Assembly: GCF_001583435.1 (NCBI RefSeq)
Contig: NZ_CP013251.1
Coordinates: 4,911,215-4,975,214 of the forward strand
Reading direction: 5' to 3'
DNA length: 64,000 nt
DNA from: Endozoicomonas montiporae CL-33
GTDB taxonomy: Bacteria; Pseudomonadota; Gammaproteobacteria; Pseudomonadales; Endozoicomonadaceae
Shown: positions 36,731 through 44,508 of the stretch, piece by piece
Layout of the letters: every line of letters starts with the position of its first letter
Position numbering within the stretch: the first letter of the stretch is position 1
Translations under genes and position numbers: made by a program
The notes under the pieces: generated by a model
Told to the model about the DNA's origin: nothing
The model's input: the letters and a program-made list of their open reading frames with translations, nothing else
The model's database searches: none

Positions 36731-38450
36731 CCCGGATATTTCATAAACAAGCAGCAACTACCATCCCATCCTCTTAATTTTGGACTTTTCCGCAAGCCTG
36801 TTGCTCTGTTAACCATGTGAAAGACATTGCAGCCCATACTTGCTTACAGATTAGACGCTAATCAACGAATCCTGCTATTTCAGGATAACGGAAAGCCCCA
36901 AGGCTCTTTCATCTGGTTGCTATGTACCTTGATTGAGTCTTATGAAAGTTGCTACCCAGGTCGAAGTATCGGCATCTGGTAAAAGACTTCTGTCACATGC
37001 TGCAAAAGCCTCTTGAATGGGCAGCTACGCGGCAGATGAAGTTTAATTCGGTCTTTATATTCAACCACTTTGACTGCAACTTTACAGAGCTTCATGATCA
37101 CCGTTGATGGCTGCGCTTTTTCCAGCTCCGTACCTTTCAAAGTCTTGGTTCTTAACTCATAGTGCAAAACATAAGCGGCACAGGCATAAAACATTCTCAA
37201 ATGGTTAGCCAAAAAGCCCTGATCGGACAATCTGTCGCCGGACAGATCACTTTTCAGATGTTTGATGAAGTTCTCATCCTGTCCTCTTGGACAGTAAAGC
37301 TCTTCATAAATTACCTCTGGAGAAGCTTCCTTCATCGACGTCACAATGAAACGAGGGTTGTCGCCTTTTTGGTTGACCTCCGCCTTGTAAATTATCCGGG
37401 TATCGAGACCTTTCCAGCTCTTGGCCTGGTATTCTGCTTCCCCGTAAAGTCTGAGCCGATCAGGTTCTGGCATGTTGTTCAGTCTTGCCAGCTCAGTCTT
37501 GACCTTCAGAGCTTGACGCGCTTCATCCAACAACTCTTTGGCTTTTGGCCGCAAAGCCGTTTTGTGGCCTGCACCTTTGCCCAGGACATAATCCGAATGA
37601 GGGGCATTCTGAACCACCCACATTAACTCTGGTTGAGCGAAGTGGCTGTCTCCCCGAACCAGTAGATGGGTTTTCGGCCACTTTTTCCGAAGCAGCCGAA
37701 TGACCCGTTCGAGAATGGCTGCATTTTCCTTGCCCGTTGGGGTTTTCCCCGGACGAAGAATCGCCGTAATCAGCTTGCCGCTGAGTCCCTCAAAAATCAT
37801 CAGGGGCAAGTAGCAGTAGTCCTGATATTTGGCATTAAACAGGTTCATCTGCTGGCCACCATGAGTAATGGCCGGTGTATGATCAAGATCGATAACGATC
37901 ACCGGAGGTGGCAGCTTGTAACTGCTGATAAAGTGATGCACAAATGCTTCAGCCATCCTGTAAATGTCGGAGCGGGTCATAGATTGTCCCAGCCGGGTAA
38001 AAGTGGGCGCTGATGCGAGATGGTTATCGCTGTCCAACGGATTGCGACCAGTGGCCAGTTTGAACATAGGGTCTTTACGCAAACGGTTACTGTCGTTGGC
38101 ATCTTCATAGCCGCAGGCCATTTGCAGAACCCGCTGAACCAGAAGTTCTTTCAGGGAGTGGTCGATATAGGATTGATGGCGTCTGTCATTGATGGCATCA
38201 GTCATTTTGCAGATAAGACCGCTCTGCAGAATGGTTTCCCGTAGCAGCAGAGTGCCAAAGTCAGAAGATAACTCCCCACCATTGAAGTCTGCCCGGATGG
38301 TTTTTCCATTTGAGGGATGAAAACGAAGCTGTTCTTGTGTAGATTTGGGCATGGCAAGTTCCGGTTTGCTTCTTCCGAAGCTTTCTTTTGTTCGACCCAA
38401 TTATATCAAGTGATTGGGCGGAACTTGCCTCCTTTTATGAAATATTCGGG
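36731..38450 (-). mobile_element. IS1380-family insertion sequence, complete
   Basis: A 1720-bp element bounded by 15-bp inverted repeats CCCGGATATTTCATA (36731-36745) and TATGAAATATTCGGG (38436-38450), one mismatch. CTAG flanks both ends (36727-36730 and 38451-38454), the four-base target duplication expected for IS1380. It holds one intact transposase gene. The element lies directly after the MITE-like palindrome and directly before the ISNCY-like element. Confidence 0.92.
36952..38352 (-). CDS. IS1380-family transposase
   Basis: 466 residues from the ATG at 38352 (MPKSTQEQLRFHPSNGKTIR); an in-frame TTG 48 bases upstream is the only longer start. DDE-fold landmarks typical of IS1380 are DLDHTPAITHGGQQ (~155, first Asp), LVRGDSHFAQPELM (~230, second Asp) and YCPRGQDENFIKHLKSDL (~355, holding the Glu). 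The C-terminal part matches the family through KLCKVAVKVVEYKDRIKLHL. It should catalyse cut-and-paste transposition of the element that contains it. No frameshift or stop was seen, so it may be active. Confidence 0.92.
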   Translation of the reverse strand: MPKSTQEQLRFHPSNGKTIRADFNGGELSSDFGTLLLRETILQSGLICKMTDAINDRRHQSYIDHSLKELLVQRVLQMACGYEDANDSNRLRKDPMFKLATGRNPLDSDNHLASAPTFTRLGQSMTRSDIYRMAEAFVHHFISSYKLPPPVIVIDLDHTPAITHGGQQMNLFNAKYQDYCYLPLMIFEGLSGKLITAILRPGKTPTGKENAAILERVIRLLRKKWPKTHLLVRGDSHFAQPELMWVVQNAPHSDYVLGKGAGHKTALRPKAKELLDEARQALKVKTELARLNNMPEPDRLRLYGEAEYQAKSWKGLDTRIIYKAEVNQKGDNPRFIVTSMKEASPEVIYEELYCPRGQDENFIKHLKSDLSGDRLSDQGFLANHLRMFYACAAYVLHYELRTKTLKGTELEKAQPSTVIMKLCKVAVKVVEYKDRIKLHLPRSCPFKRLLQHVTEVFYQMPILRPG

Positions 38451-38662
38451 CTAGTTAGTGCCTGTCAGAAAACCTCTGAAAAATGGCAGTCGTTCCTGGC
38501 CGACAGAAGTTGATAACGGCTGGATTTCAGTTACCAGACGAACAAAGGATGTTTTTTGTACTGCGCTGCTCAAAATACAACCTGATTCGACTATCTACGA
38601 GCACAGTAATCTCTCATGCTTGGCATGATCAAAAGTAAACTGACGGGAGCCTGACTGAAAGG

Positions 38663-39640
38663 CTACTGACGATCTCTGGTCAGCAGAATTTTACCCAACC
38701 GCTTCAGGTTGCTGGCGACAACAGCCAGTGCGACATACCGCTCAAAGCCTTCTATCCCTTTATCCGGGCATTTGTCGAGACCATTCGCTTCCAGTGCGTT
38801 GATATCGGATTCAACGGCTGAGTGCTTCCTTCTTGCCCGGATAAATTCCGGGTGGCATTCCCGTTTTTTGTCATTGGCTGACAGCCTGCCTTTCTTGGGA
38901 AGAACTGAATGCTCCAGAAGAACTTCCAGCTTTTCAAGATTGCCCGGACTCCAGAAGCCTTTGTCGTAGCTCACCTGGCTTAATGTCGGGAACCGCTTTT
39001 TGGCAGCCTCGGCCATAGGTACTGTAACCTGGTCGTCTGTTTGTTTTTGCATGACCTGATGATGCAAAGTAAAACCGAACTGATCCTGCAACACGCAGAC
39101 CCGTAACCCCAGTTCAACCGGAGTTCCGGCTTTGCCTTTGCTGATCCATTCTGTATGAGGCTCAAAGATTGAGAACACCTTCTCATTATGGGGAATCTGC
39201 TCATGTTCTATCACCCGTCGGTAAATCAGGTTTATCTGGTGACGGCTGTGGGCTATGTGGTATTTGAGGTTTTCCAGCCTTGGCTCATCCGGTTGTTTTT
39301 TCAACAGCAAGGACAAGGTCGTTTCAGCTTTGCGGACAATTGAAAGGCTGTACTTTATGTACTCAAGGTGAGCCATTTCAATGTCGTGCTGCCGCTGCTG
39401 TTGTTTCAGTTCACAGGTTGCGCTGGAATGCTTCAGGTTTCGAGCCTTGTTGTAGCGTTTGCGATGCTGGTCTTTAAGATATTTGCTCTGACGCCAGCCC
39501 GGAAGCTGGTACTGATTGGAGAGAGCGTATGCAAACTCAATGCTTTTACGGCAAGCGTCGCTCAGAAGGCTGATATCCGTGGGGAAATGGACATCGGTTT
39601 TGACTACGAAGGAATCGGCACGGCCATGTAGCGGCTCATC
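38663..39640 (-). CDS. ISNCY-like transposase, downstream frame (frameshift product)
   Basis: The catalytic remainder of the transposase, read in the -1 frame after the slip site. It opens DEPLHGRADSFVVKTDVHFP, then has a long basic helical stretch, a central acidic cluster, and a Gly-Phe-Trp-Ser-Pro motif (YDKGFWSPGN) near CHPEFIRARRKHSAVESDIN, a pattern of DDE-type IS transposases. The C-terminus (GFERYVALAVVASNLKRLGK) is typical of such proteins. There is no stop between the slip site and an internal Met at 39376, so the whole segment is open. It has no good start of its own and is probably made only as a fusion of about 474 residues. Confidence 0.75.
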   Translation of the reverse strand, partial: DEPLHGRADSFVVKTDVHFPTDISLLSDACRKSIEFAYALSNQYQLPGWRQSKYLKDQHRKRYNKARNLKHSSATCELKQQQRQHDIEMAHLEYIKYSLSIVRKAETTLSLLLKKQPDEPRLENLKYHIAHSRHQINLIYRRVIEHEQIPHNEKVFSIFEPHTEWISKGKAGTPVELGLRVCVLQDQFGFTLHHQVMQKQTDDQVTVPMAEAAKKRFPTLSQVSYDKGFWSPGNLEKLEVLLEHSVLPKKGRLSANDKKRECHPEFIRARRKHSAVESDINALEANGLDKCPDKGIEGFERYVALAVVASNLKRLGKILLTRDRQ

Positions 39641-40086
39641 TTTTTTTTAACCAGCTGGTGACCTGCATCCACCGTGACCTGGTTAATCTGATCCAGTATC
39701 TCCGGTGTGAAGAGGCTGATGTTATCCTGCAATGTTTGTATGTGGTAGGAATGGGTACAATATGGGCCGTGACCGAGCATTTTCCGTAATGTCCCATGTT
39801 CATTAGCCAACTCTTGCAAGCGGTCATAGTCACAATTAGTGACAAGGCGCAGAGTGCCGAAAACCAGAATGTTCCAGAGGTCCATACCGGGACGACCGTT
39901 GTGCCGACTGGCAGGAATCATGTTCTCAAGCACCTGAAAAACCCTGTGTCGCAGATCAGGTGTTATCCAGATATGTTGCAGCCCCCGAAGCAGACGGGGA
40001 ATGTCGTCTCTGGACTTGGGATTAAACGTGATGGCGGAGATATCAACTTCGCCCAACTGCATTTGTGGGTTGATGGTTTGGCGCAT
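39604..40086 (-). CDS. ISNCY-like transposase, upstream frame
   Basis: 160 residues starting MRQTINPQMQLGEVDISAIT, characteristic of the ISNCY-type transposases (… SRDDIPRLLRGLQHIWITPD …, GRPGMDLWNILVFGTLRLVT, CDYDRLQELANEHGTLRKML). It contains the N-terminal DNA-binding region and ends 11 codons after the A8G run. By itself it would be a DNA-binding fragment that could compete with the full transposase, as the InsA-like products of other IS elements do. Whether the second frame is joined by frameshifting or has been broken by mutation cannot be decided from one sequence. Confidence 0.78.
   Translation of the reverse strand: MRQTINPQMQLGEVDISAITFNPKSRDDIPRLLRGLQHIWITPDLRHRVFQVLENMIPASRHNGRPGMDLWNILVFGTLRLVTNCDYDRLQELANEHGTLRKMLGHGPYCTHSYHIQTLQDNISLFTPEILDQINQVTVDAGHQLVKKKMSRYMAVPIPS
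39640..39648 (-). promoter_or_regulatory. Candidate -1 ribosomal frameshift (slippery) site
   Basis: On the minus strand the coding frame reads GTT AAA AAA AAG ATG. A_AAA_AAG (39646-39640) is in the correct phase for a -1 slip, the heptamer used by E. coli dnaX and several insertion sequences. Slipping back one base gives AAG then GAT GAG, and continues the transposase in an open frame. Confidence 0.6.
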
Positions 40087-40179
40087 AAATGTGGAAACAG
40101 CCTGTTTTGGAAAATCTTCGAGTACTATATGGGGCTACAGGCTGCTGTTTTCAAGTGTTTGTGGGTTTTCGGACAGGCA

Positions 40180-41373
40180 CTAGTTAATGCCCATGGCCTG
40201 TTTAATAATGAGCTCTTTAATAAAATGAGAATCATTAACCAGGTTTAACCCGGTATTTCGCAACCAGCGTACACCAATATCATCTGCATGAAACAAATGC
40301 TGAAAACCATCCATCGCTGCCAACATAGCCATGTTGTCAGCTATACGCTGACGCTGATAACGACCCAGAATATGAGCGCCTGAGAAATCATCTCCACGCC
40401 GATGGGCACGAATTAACTCTTTAGCCAATGCCTCCACATCCTGAAAGCCCAGATTAACACCTTGTCCTGCCAATGGGTGAATGGTGTGACAGGCATCCCC
40501 CACTAACACGACACCATCCCTGAAGTAGTGTTTGGCATGTCGATGCTTTAGAGGAAAACGATGCTTTTGACCGGCACTGACAACATGACCCAGGCGATTC
40601 TCAAACACCTCGCCCAACGTTTGGCAGAATGCGGCATCATCAAGCAACATCACTTCATCCGCTCGTTCGGGCAACAACGACCAGACAATCGAACAATAAT
40701 GTTTGCCTCCCTGATCTGGCAGGGGCAGAAATGCTAACGGACCCGAGTCCAGAAATACTTGCCACGCGGTATCCTGATGTTTTTTTTCAGTTTCAACCGT
40801 CGTAACAATCGCGTGATGCAGGCAATCCTTCTGCGACTGTGGGATACCCGCCCACTGCCGGACTGCAGACTCAGCACCGTCAGCCCCCACCAGCAACTGA
40901 CATTGCAAAGGCTCACCGTCTTCAGGCAACACTTCATAACCGTGTTCAAGTTGTCTGAATGCCAACCTGCCCGTCGCTTCTATTCTCTCGACAGCAGTGC
41001 TTTCCAGCCCCTGTAACAAAGACTGACGAATCACCGGATTCTCGACAATGTAACCCAGCTGTGGATAACCCACCGAATCCGCATCAAAGGAGATTTCTCC
41101 GGTGCCTTCACCATCCCACACGGTCATATGCCGATAAGGGCAGACTCTCTGGGAGACCATGATGTCCCAGACTCCCAGATTTTTTAACAGTTTTACCGAA
41201 GCATCCGTAAGGGCACTGACTCTGGGTGAATAACTTTCGTCAGCCGATACGAGTTCAGGCTTCAGACTGTGCTGATCAATAACAGCCACCCGCAGGGAGG
41301 TTTCACTCAGACTTAACGCCATAGCGGCGCCCACCATTCCACCACCAACAATCACAACATCGAAGTTCTGCAT
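40180..41373 (-). CDS. ubiI: UbiI-type FAD-dependent aromatic hydroxylase (UbiH/UbiF/VisC family)
   Basis: 397 residues. The N-terminal GxGxxG (VVIVGGGMVGAAMALSLSE, ~7), the substrate/NADPH region LVGADGAESAVRQWAG (~155) and the FAD ribityl motif VLVGDACHTIHPLAGQGVNLG (~277) define this hydroxylase family. UbiI adds the C5 hydroxyl in aerobic ubiquinone synthesis. The name follows gene order: it lies 26 bases after ubiH, as in E. coli. AAGGAG precedes the start. The 3' end is remarkable: its TAG stop is formed at the junction with the ISNCY-like element, and the TSD keeps it intact. Confidence 0.88.
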   Translation of the reverse strand: MQNFDVVIVGGGMVGAAMALSLSETSLRVAVIDQHSLKPELVSADESYSPRVSALTDASVKLLKNLGVWDIMVSQRVCPYRHMTVWDGEGTGEISFDADSVGYPQLGYIVENPVIRQSLLQGLESTAVERIEATGRLAFRQLEHGYEVLPEDGEPLQCQLLVGADGAESAVRQWAGIPQSQKDCLHHAIVTTVETEKKHQDTAWQVFLDSGPLAFLPLPDQGGKHYCSIVWSLLPERADEVMLLDDAAFCQTLGEVFENRLGHVVSAGQKHRFPLKHRHAKHYFRDGVVLVGDACHTIHPLAGQGVNLGFQDVEALAKELIRAHRRGDDFSGAHILGRYQRQRIADNMAMLAAMDGFQHLFHADDIGVRWLRNTGLNLVNDSHFIKELIIKQAMGIN

Positions 41374-41399
41374 GGCTAACTACTCCTTCCCTGACAGGA

Positions 41400-42629
41400 T
41401 CAAAGACCCATGGCTTTTCGGGCAAAGCGGGTTTTCAAACGACGACTGACATTTAATCCGGCCAGACCAAGATTTCGAGCCAGAATCACGCCGGTTTCTT
41501 TTCGGGCAAACAGCTTGACCAGATTGTCGCAGAAATCCAGTGTCAGATTCTGATCCCGTTTCTGGCGTTCAACATACTGTAATAACTGACTTAGCTCGCC
41601 GGGCGATTTTCCTGCTGCCAGAGAATGATCAATGGATTCAACCAGTGCCATGGTATCGCGAATGGCCAGATTGTACCCCTGCCCCGCAACAGGGTGCATG
41701 GCATGTGCTGCATTCCCCAGAACCACCAGACCGGGACGCACCTGCTCTCGGGCAACGTTTAATATCAACGGATAACTGTTTCTCTGTCCTAACCGGATAA
41801 ACCGACCTGCCCGAGAGCCAAACAACTGTTGCAATTGATCCAGAAATGCCTGGTCATCCAGAGCCAGATACTCATTAATCTGTCGGTTAGGTACCGTCCA
41901 GACCATACCGCAGCGATGATCACCCGCTTCAGTGCCTTTCAGTGGCAACAGTGCCATCGGACCTTCTCCGGCAAACCGTTCGTAAGCAATGCCCGCATGG
42001 GAGCGATCCAGAGAGACGTTGGCGACCAGTGCGTGTTGCTGATAATCAAACTGTTTGCGGCTTATCTTCAGCTTGTCCAGCAACGGTGAACGACCGCCAT
42101 CGGCAAGAATGGTCAGGTTTGCCAGAACTTCGCTGCGACCTTCTCTTCCAGCTACCTCAACCGCCATACGGGCTTCTGGCAAAGGTTTCATGCCCGTGAC
42201 CTCGGCTGGGCTGAGTACTTCAATCAATTGCTGATCACGGAAACCTTTTAATCGTTCAAGCAGCACCTTGCCAAGACGAAAATTCTCGATGACATAGCCC
42301 AGGGCCGGAACATTTTCTGCCTGGTGATTAAGATGAGTCTGGCCAAAATGGCCCTTGTCGGAAACGTGGATATCAAGAATAGGGGTGGCGTCATCAGACA
42401 GGTCTTGCCAGATACCCAACTGATCATAAATAAGACGTGTGCCGTATGAAAGCGCCGAAGCCCGAGCATCATAGCTGGGAGGAGAATCCCTTGGTTCGTC
42501 AAGATCGTGACTTTCAACCAGCCCGACTTTAAGCCGGTTAGCCCTGATAACCGGTTCCAGTGCACATAACAGACTGGTGCCAACCAGCCCCCCTCCGATA
42601 ATCAGGATATCGAACTGCTTCTCCGTCAT
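41400..42629 (-). CDS. ubiH: 2-octaprenyl-6-methoxyphenol hydroxylase
   Basis: 409 residues from the ATG at 42629 (MTEKQFDILIIGGGLVGTSL), which has GGGGGAG upstream; nine further in-frame codons lie upstream. The FAD GxGxxG is at residues ~8-25, the middle motif ILADGGRSPLLDKL near 180, and the C-terminal VVLGNAAHAMHPVAGQGYNL near 290. It belongs with UbiI in the aerobic branch of ubiquinone synthesis and catalyses the C6 (ring) hydroxylation. It follows ygfB directly, with no pepP between, unlike E. coli. Confidence 0.9.
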   Translation of the reverse strand: MTEKQFDILIIGGGLVGTSLLCALEPVIRANRLKVGLVESHDLDEPRDSPPSYDARASALSYGTRLIYDQLGIWQDLSDDATPILDIHVSDKGHFGQTHLNHQAENVPALGYVIENFRLGKVLLERLKGFRDQQLIEVLSPAEVTGMKPLPEARMAVEVAGREGRSEVLANLTILADGGRSPLLDKLKISRKQFDYQQHALVANVSLDRSHAGIAYERFAGEGPMALLPLKGTEAGDHRCGMVWTVPNRQINEYLALDDQAFLDQLQQLFGSRAGRFIRLGQRNSYPLILNVAREQVRPGLVVLGNAAHAMHPVAGQGYNLAIRDTMALVESIDHSLAAGKSPGELSQLLQYVERQKRDQNLTLDFCDNLVKLFARKETGVILARNLGLAGLNVSRRLKTRFARKAMGL

Positions 42630-42734
42630 ATCTCCCCCGATTGTCCAGCCACACATTACACACTCTTTATTGATACGAAATAGTATTCGAAAAAGATGGC
42701 TCAGGGCTGTTTGTATTTATTATTTAATGGTTTA

Positions 42735-43319
42735 TTAGTGCAAGCTGCCGGTTTCAGCAGATGTCTGCTTACCAGCATCTTCATCGGCATTCATTTCAGC
42801 AAAGACGTTGAGCAGTGCCATGCGCACATATTCGCTCACTTCCAAAAAGAAGCGCTCGGTTTCATCACTTTCGTCCGATTCCTGAATCTGGGCGATTTCG
42901 GAAAAATCGTGCAGAATACCATTCAAATCGTCGCTGAGCTTCTTGTTGGCAGCACTCTCGCCAAAGCCTGACAGAAAGCCATGGCACCATAATCCCAGTG
43001 CTTCGGTTCTTTGTTCCATGGCTTCTTCATCGTCTGGCAAGAGCACCTGAATACCAAAATCCCCCTGCTCCAGTTGCGAACGGGTGCTTTCATACATCAC
43101 TGCAAACTGCTGCAGGCTGACTTCATCCAGCGGTTCATCACCGAGCATTCCTGCTACCTGCCGTTGCCAGGCTTCCACACCCGGACGCTCTCCACCCGCC
43201 AGCAGGCCACACAGCAAGCCGTGCAGCTCGGAAGGATGGCTGCCTCCGCCCAGTTCCACCAGACGGTCTGCCAGTTCATCAAAAAGGATGGGGCTCTGAC
43301 CCCTTTCACTATGAGACAT
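42735..43319 (-). CDS. ygfB: YgfB/UPF0149 family protein
   Basis: 194 residues. The N-terminal part (LADRLVELGGGSHPSELHGL, ~11-30, then LLCGLLAGGERPG) and C-terminal part (LWCHGFLSGFGESAANKKLS, ~115-134; ALLNVFAEMNADEDAG) match the UPF0149 helical fold. The family is cytoplasmic and of uncertain role; in E. coli ygfB heads the ygfB-pepP-ubiH-ubiI group. Here it is upstream of ubiH with a 105-base gap. The tail is extended and acidic. No strong ribosome-binding site is seen before the ATG. Confidence 0.9.
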   Translation of the reverse strand: MSHSERGQSPILFDELADRLVELGGGSHPSELHGLLCGLLAGGERPGVEAWQRQVAGMLGDEPLDEVSLQQFAVMYESTRSQLEQGDFGIQVLLPDDEEAMEQRTEALGLWCHGFLSGFGESAANKKLSDDLNGILHDFSEIAQIQESDESDETERFFLEVSEYVRMALLNVFAEMNADEDAGKQTSAETGSLH

Positions 43320-43426
43320 GTCTCTAAACCTGATACATCAATGCAGGCAGTTTACCAGATAATGTGATCTTTTCTCTTTCATACTGGTCAGTACACACTG
43401 AAATTCATTCAGCATGACCAATGTGA

Positions 43427-43750
43427 TTAAAATAAACTGCCCGTCATATATATTTTTGAAGCACATACTGCTTGCAAGAGTATAAAACCACCGCCACCCA
43501 GTAGCTTCACAAAAAGTAGCTTCACAAAAAGTAGCTTCACAAATGGATTACCATGCTCGTTACCCTTTATTTCTTGAGGAAGCTTTTCTGCTTTATCTAA
43601 ATGTGCCAGCAAAATCGATGCAAATGGGTGTTTGCTACTCGAATAGACCGGACATAAAGTCTCTTCAATGTCTGTTTCTTTATTTTGACCAAATTCTGAA
43701 TGAAAAATAATACGAGGCGTTGTTGCTTCTCCACCCCACCCAGCCATCAC
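43427..43750 (-). CDS. Doubtful hypothetical ORF, 107 aa
   Basis: The ORF has balanced composition in its first half (Gly-, Glu- and Lys-containing) and a three-times repeated Lys-Leu-Leu-Phe-Val stretch coded by a 15-bp tandem repeat, then a hydrophobic C-terminus. No ribosome-binding site and no recognised domain. It lies in an AT-rich gene-poor gap. It may be a decayed gene; it is listed because the repeat falls within it. Confidence 0.3.
   Translation of the reverse strand: MMAGWGGEATTPRIIFHSEFGQNKETDIEETLCPVYSSSKHPFASILLAHLDKAEKLPQEIKGNEHGNPFVKLLFVKLLFVKLLGGGGFILLQAVCASKIYMTGSLF
43501..43543. repeat. 15-bp tandem repeat, nearly three copies
   Basis: GTAGCTTCACAAAAA occurs at 43501-43515 and 43516-43530, followed by GTAGCTTCACAAA. 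The unit is a multiple of three, so copy change keeps any reading frame. Confidence 0.9.
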
Positions 43751-43773
43751 GAAAGGCTGATCGCAAACCAGGT

Positions 43774-43949
43774 CGAAAGCTTCTTACGTACGTTCATATC
43801 AAATTTATGATTTGATACATCTTCAAATTATAAAAATTAAACTCTTTAATGCTCGATTGCGTATAAAAAGTTCTATTTTCCGAACTGCACGGCAAATGAG
43901 TAATGAGGCTTCGCAAGAAAACCTAACGAACGTACATTAGAAGCTTTCG
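43774..43949. repeat. Inverted repeat, 22-bp arms
   Basis: CGAAAGCTTCTTACGTACGTTC (43774-43795, 22 bases) is matched in inverted orientation at 43928-43949, with three differences. About 130 AT-rich bases lie between, including a small hairpin near 43798-43816. The arms may be ends of a small nonautonomous element or an RNA stem. Confidence 0.6.
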
Positions 43950-44171
43950 TCCTGCACCAGCAGTTGCCATTACCAACACTCAATAGAAAAACTTACATGC
44001 TATACGTGTTGCATTTGTTGCATTAAACCAATACTTGAAAAATTCAAACTTATATTTGATTCGCCTATTTCATGATACAAGTCAAAAAACAGTACTTCAT
44101 TAAGAGTAAATTAGCAGCTGACCATCAATAACAATAATCATCAGACGTCATAATCGCTGCAGGAGGAATCT

Positions 44172-44492
44172 ATGAGAACCTTCAGTCATGTTGGTATTCC
44201 AACCCCGGACATTCATGCGGGCGAATCACACAATGAAGGGGGAGGCTTTTTCGTTACCGATTTTGAGCAAAGCGATAGCCGGGTTGAGTGGTTACGCTGC
44301 GAACCAGACTGCGCCCTGCCACAAATGCTACAAAACATGCCGCACGTTGCTTTTGAAGTCGATGATCTGGATGAAGCACTAAAAGGTGCTGACATTCTCA
44401 TGGAACCCATGATGCCAAAAGACAATTTAAAAATTGCTTTTGTTATCGAAGACGGTGCGCCCGTTGAATTAATGCAAATCATTAAACACTGA
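44172..44492 (+). CDS. Small VOC/glyoxalase-like protein
   Basis: 106 residues with the glyoxalase/VOC beta-alpha-beta pattern: FSHVGIPT (N-terminal strand with a metal-ligand-position His), VEWLRCEPDC (middle), NMPHVAFEVDDLDEAL (second module with His) and FVIEDGAPVELMQII (Glu ligand near the end). This arrangement suits a metal-dependent isomerase, epimerase or lyase of small phosphorylated or acidic metabolites. It begins the operon with an excellent AGGAGG site and is followed 16 bases later by the DhaK-like gene, so its substrate is probably linked to that kinase. No specific reaction can be given. Confidence 0.75.
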   Translation: MRTFSHVGIPTPDIHAGESHNEGGGFFVTDFEQSDSRVEWLRCEPDCALPQMLQNMPHVAFEVDDLDEALKGADILMEPMMPKDNLKIAFVIEDGAPVELMQIIKH

Positions 44493-44508
44493 CAGGGAAT
44501 ACTTCATC

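Larger units (their letters stand above)
38458..40180 (-). mobile_element. ISNCY-like insertion sequence
   Basis: A 1723-bp element with terminal inverted repeats GTGCCTGTCAGAAAACC (38458-38474) and GGTTTTCGGACAGGCAC (40164-40180), one mismatch. TAGTTA flanks it on both sides (38452-38457 and 40181-40186), a six-base target duplication. The left copy overlaps the CTAG of the IS1380 element. The transposase is carried as two overlapping frames joined at an A-run. The 3' end of ubiI abuts the right end, its stop codon (TAG) being rebuilt from the duplicated bases. Confidence 0.85.
43320..44171. other. Long gene-poor segment between ygfB and the VOC gene
   Basis: About 850 AT-rich bases. They hold a doubtful minus-strand ORF (43427-43750), a 15-bp tandem repeat (43501-43543), and a large inverted repeat (43774-43949) with a small ATCAAAT/ATTTGAT hairpin inside it. 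No tRNA, IS end or complete promoter is clear. Confidence 0.6.

Noticed and set aside
43501..43543. CRISPR-like short repeats
   Set aside because: The 15-bp units are directly abutting with no spacers. No CRISPR array or cas gene was seen in the window.
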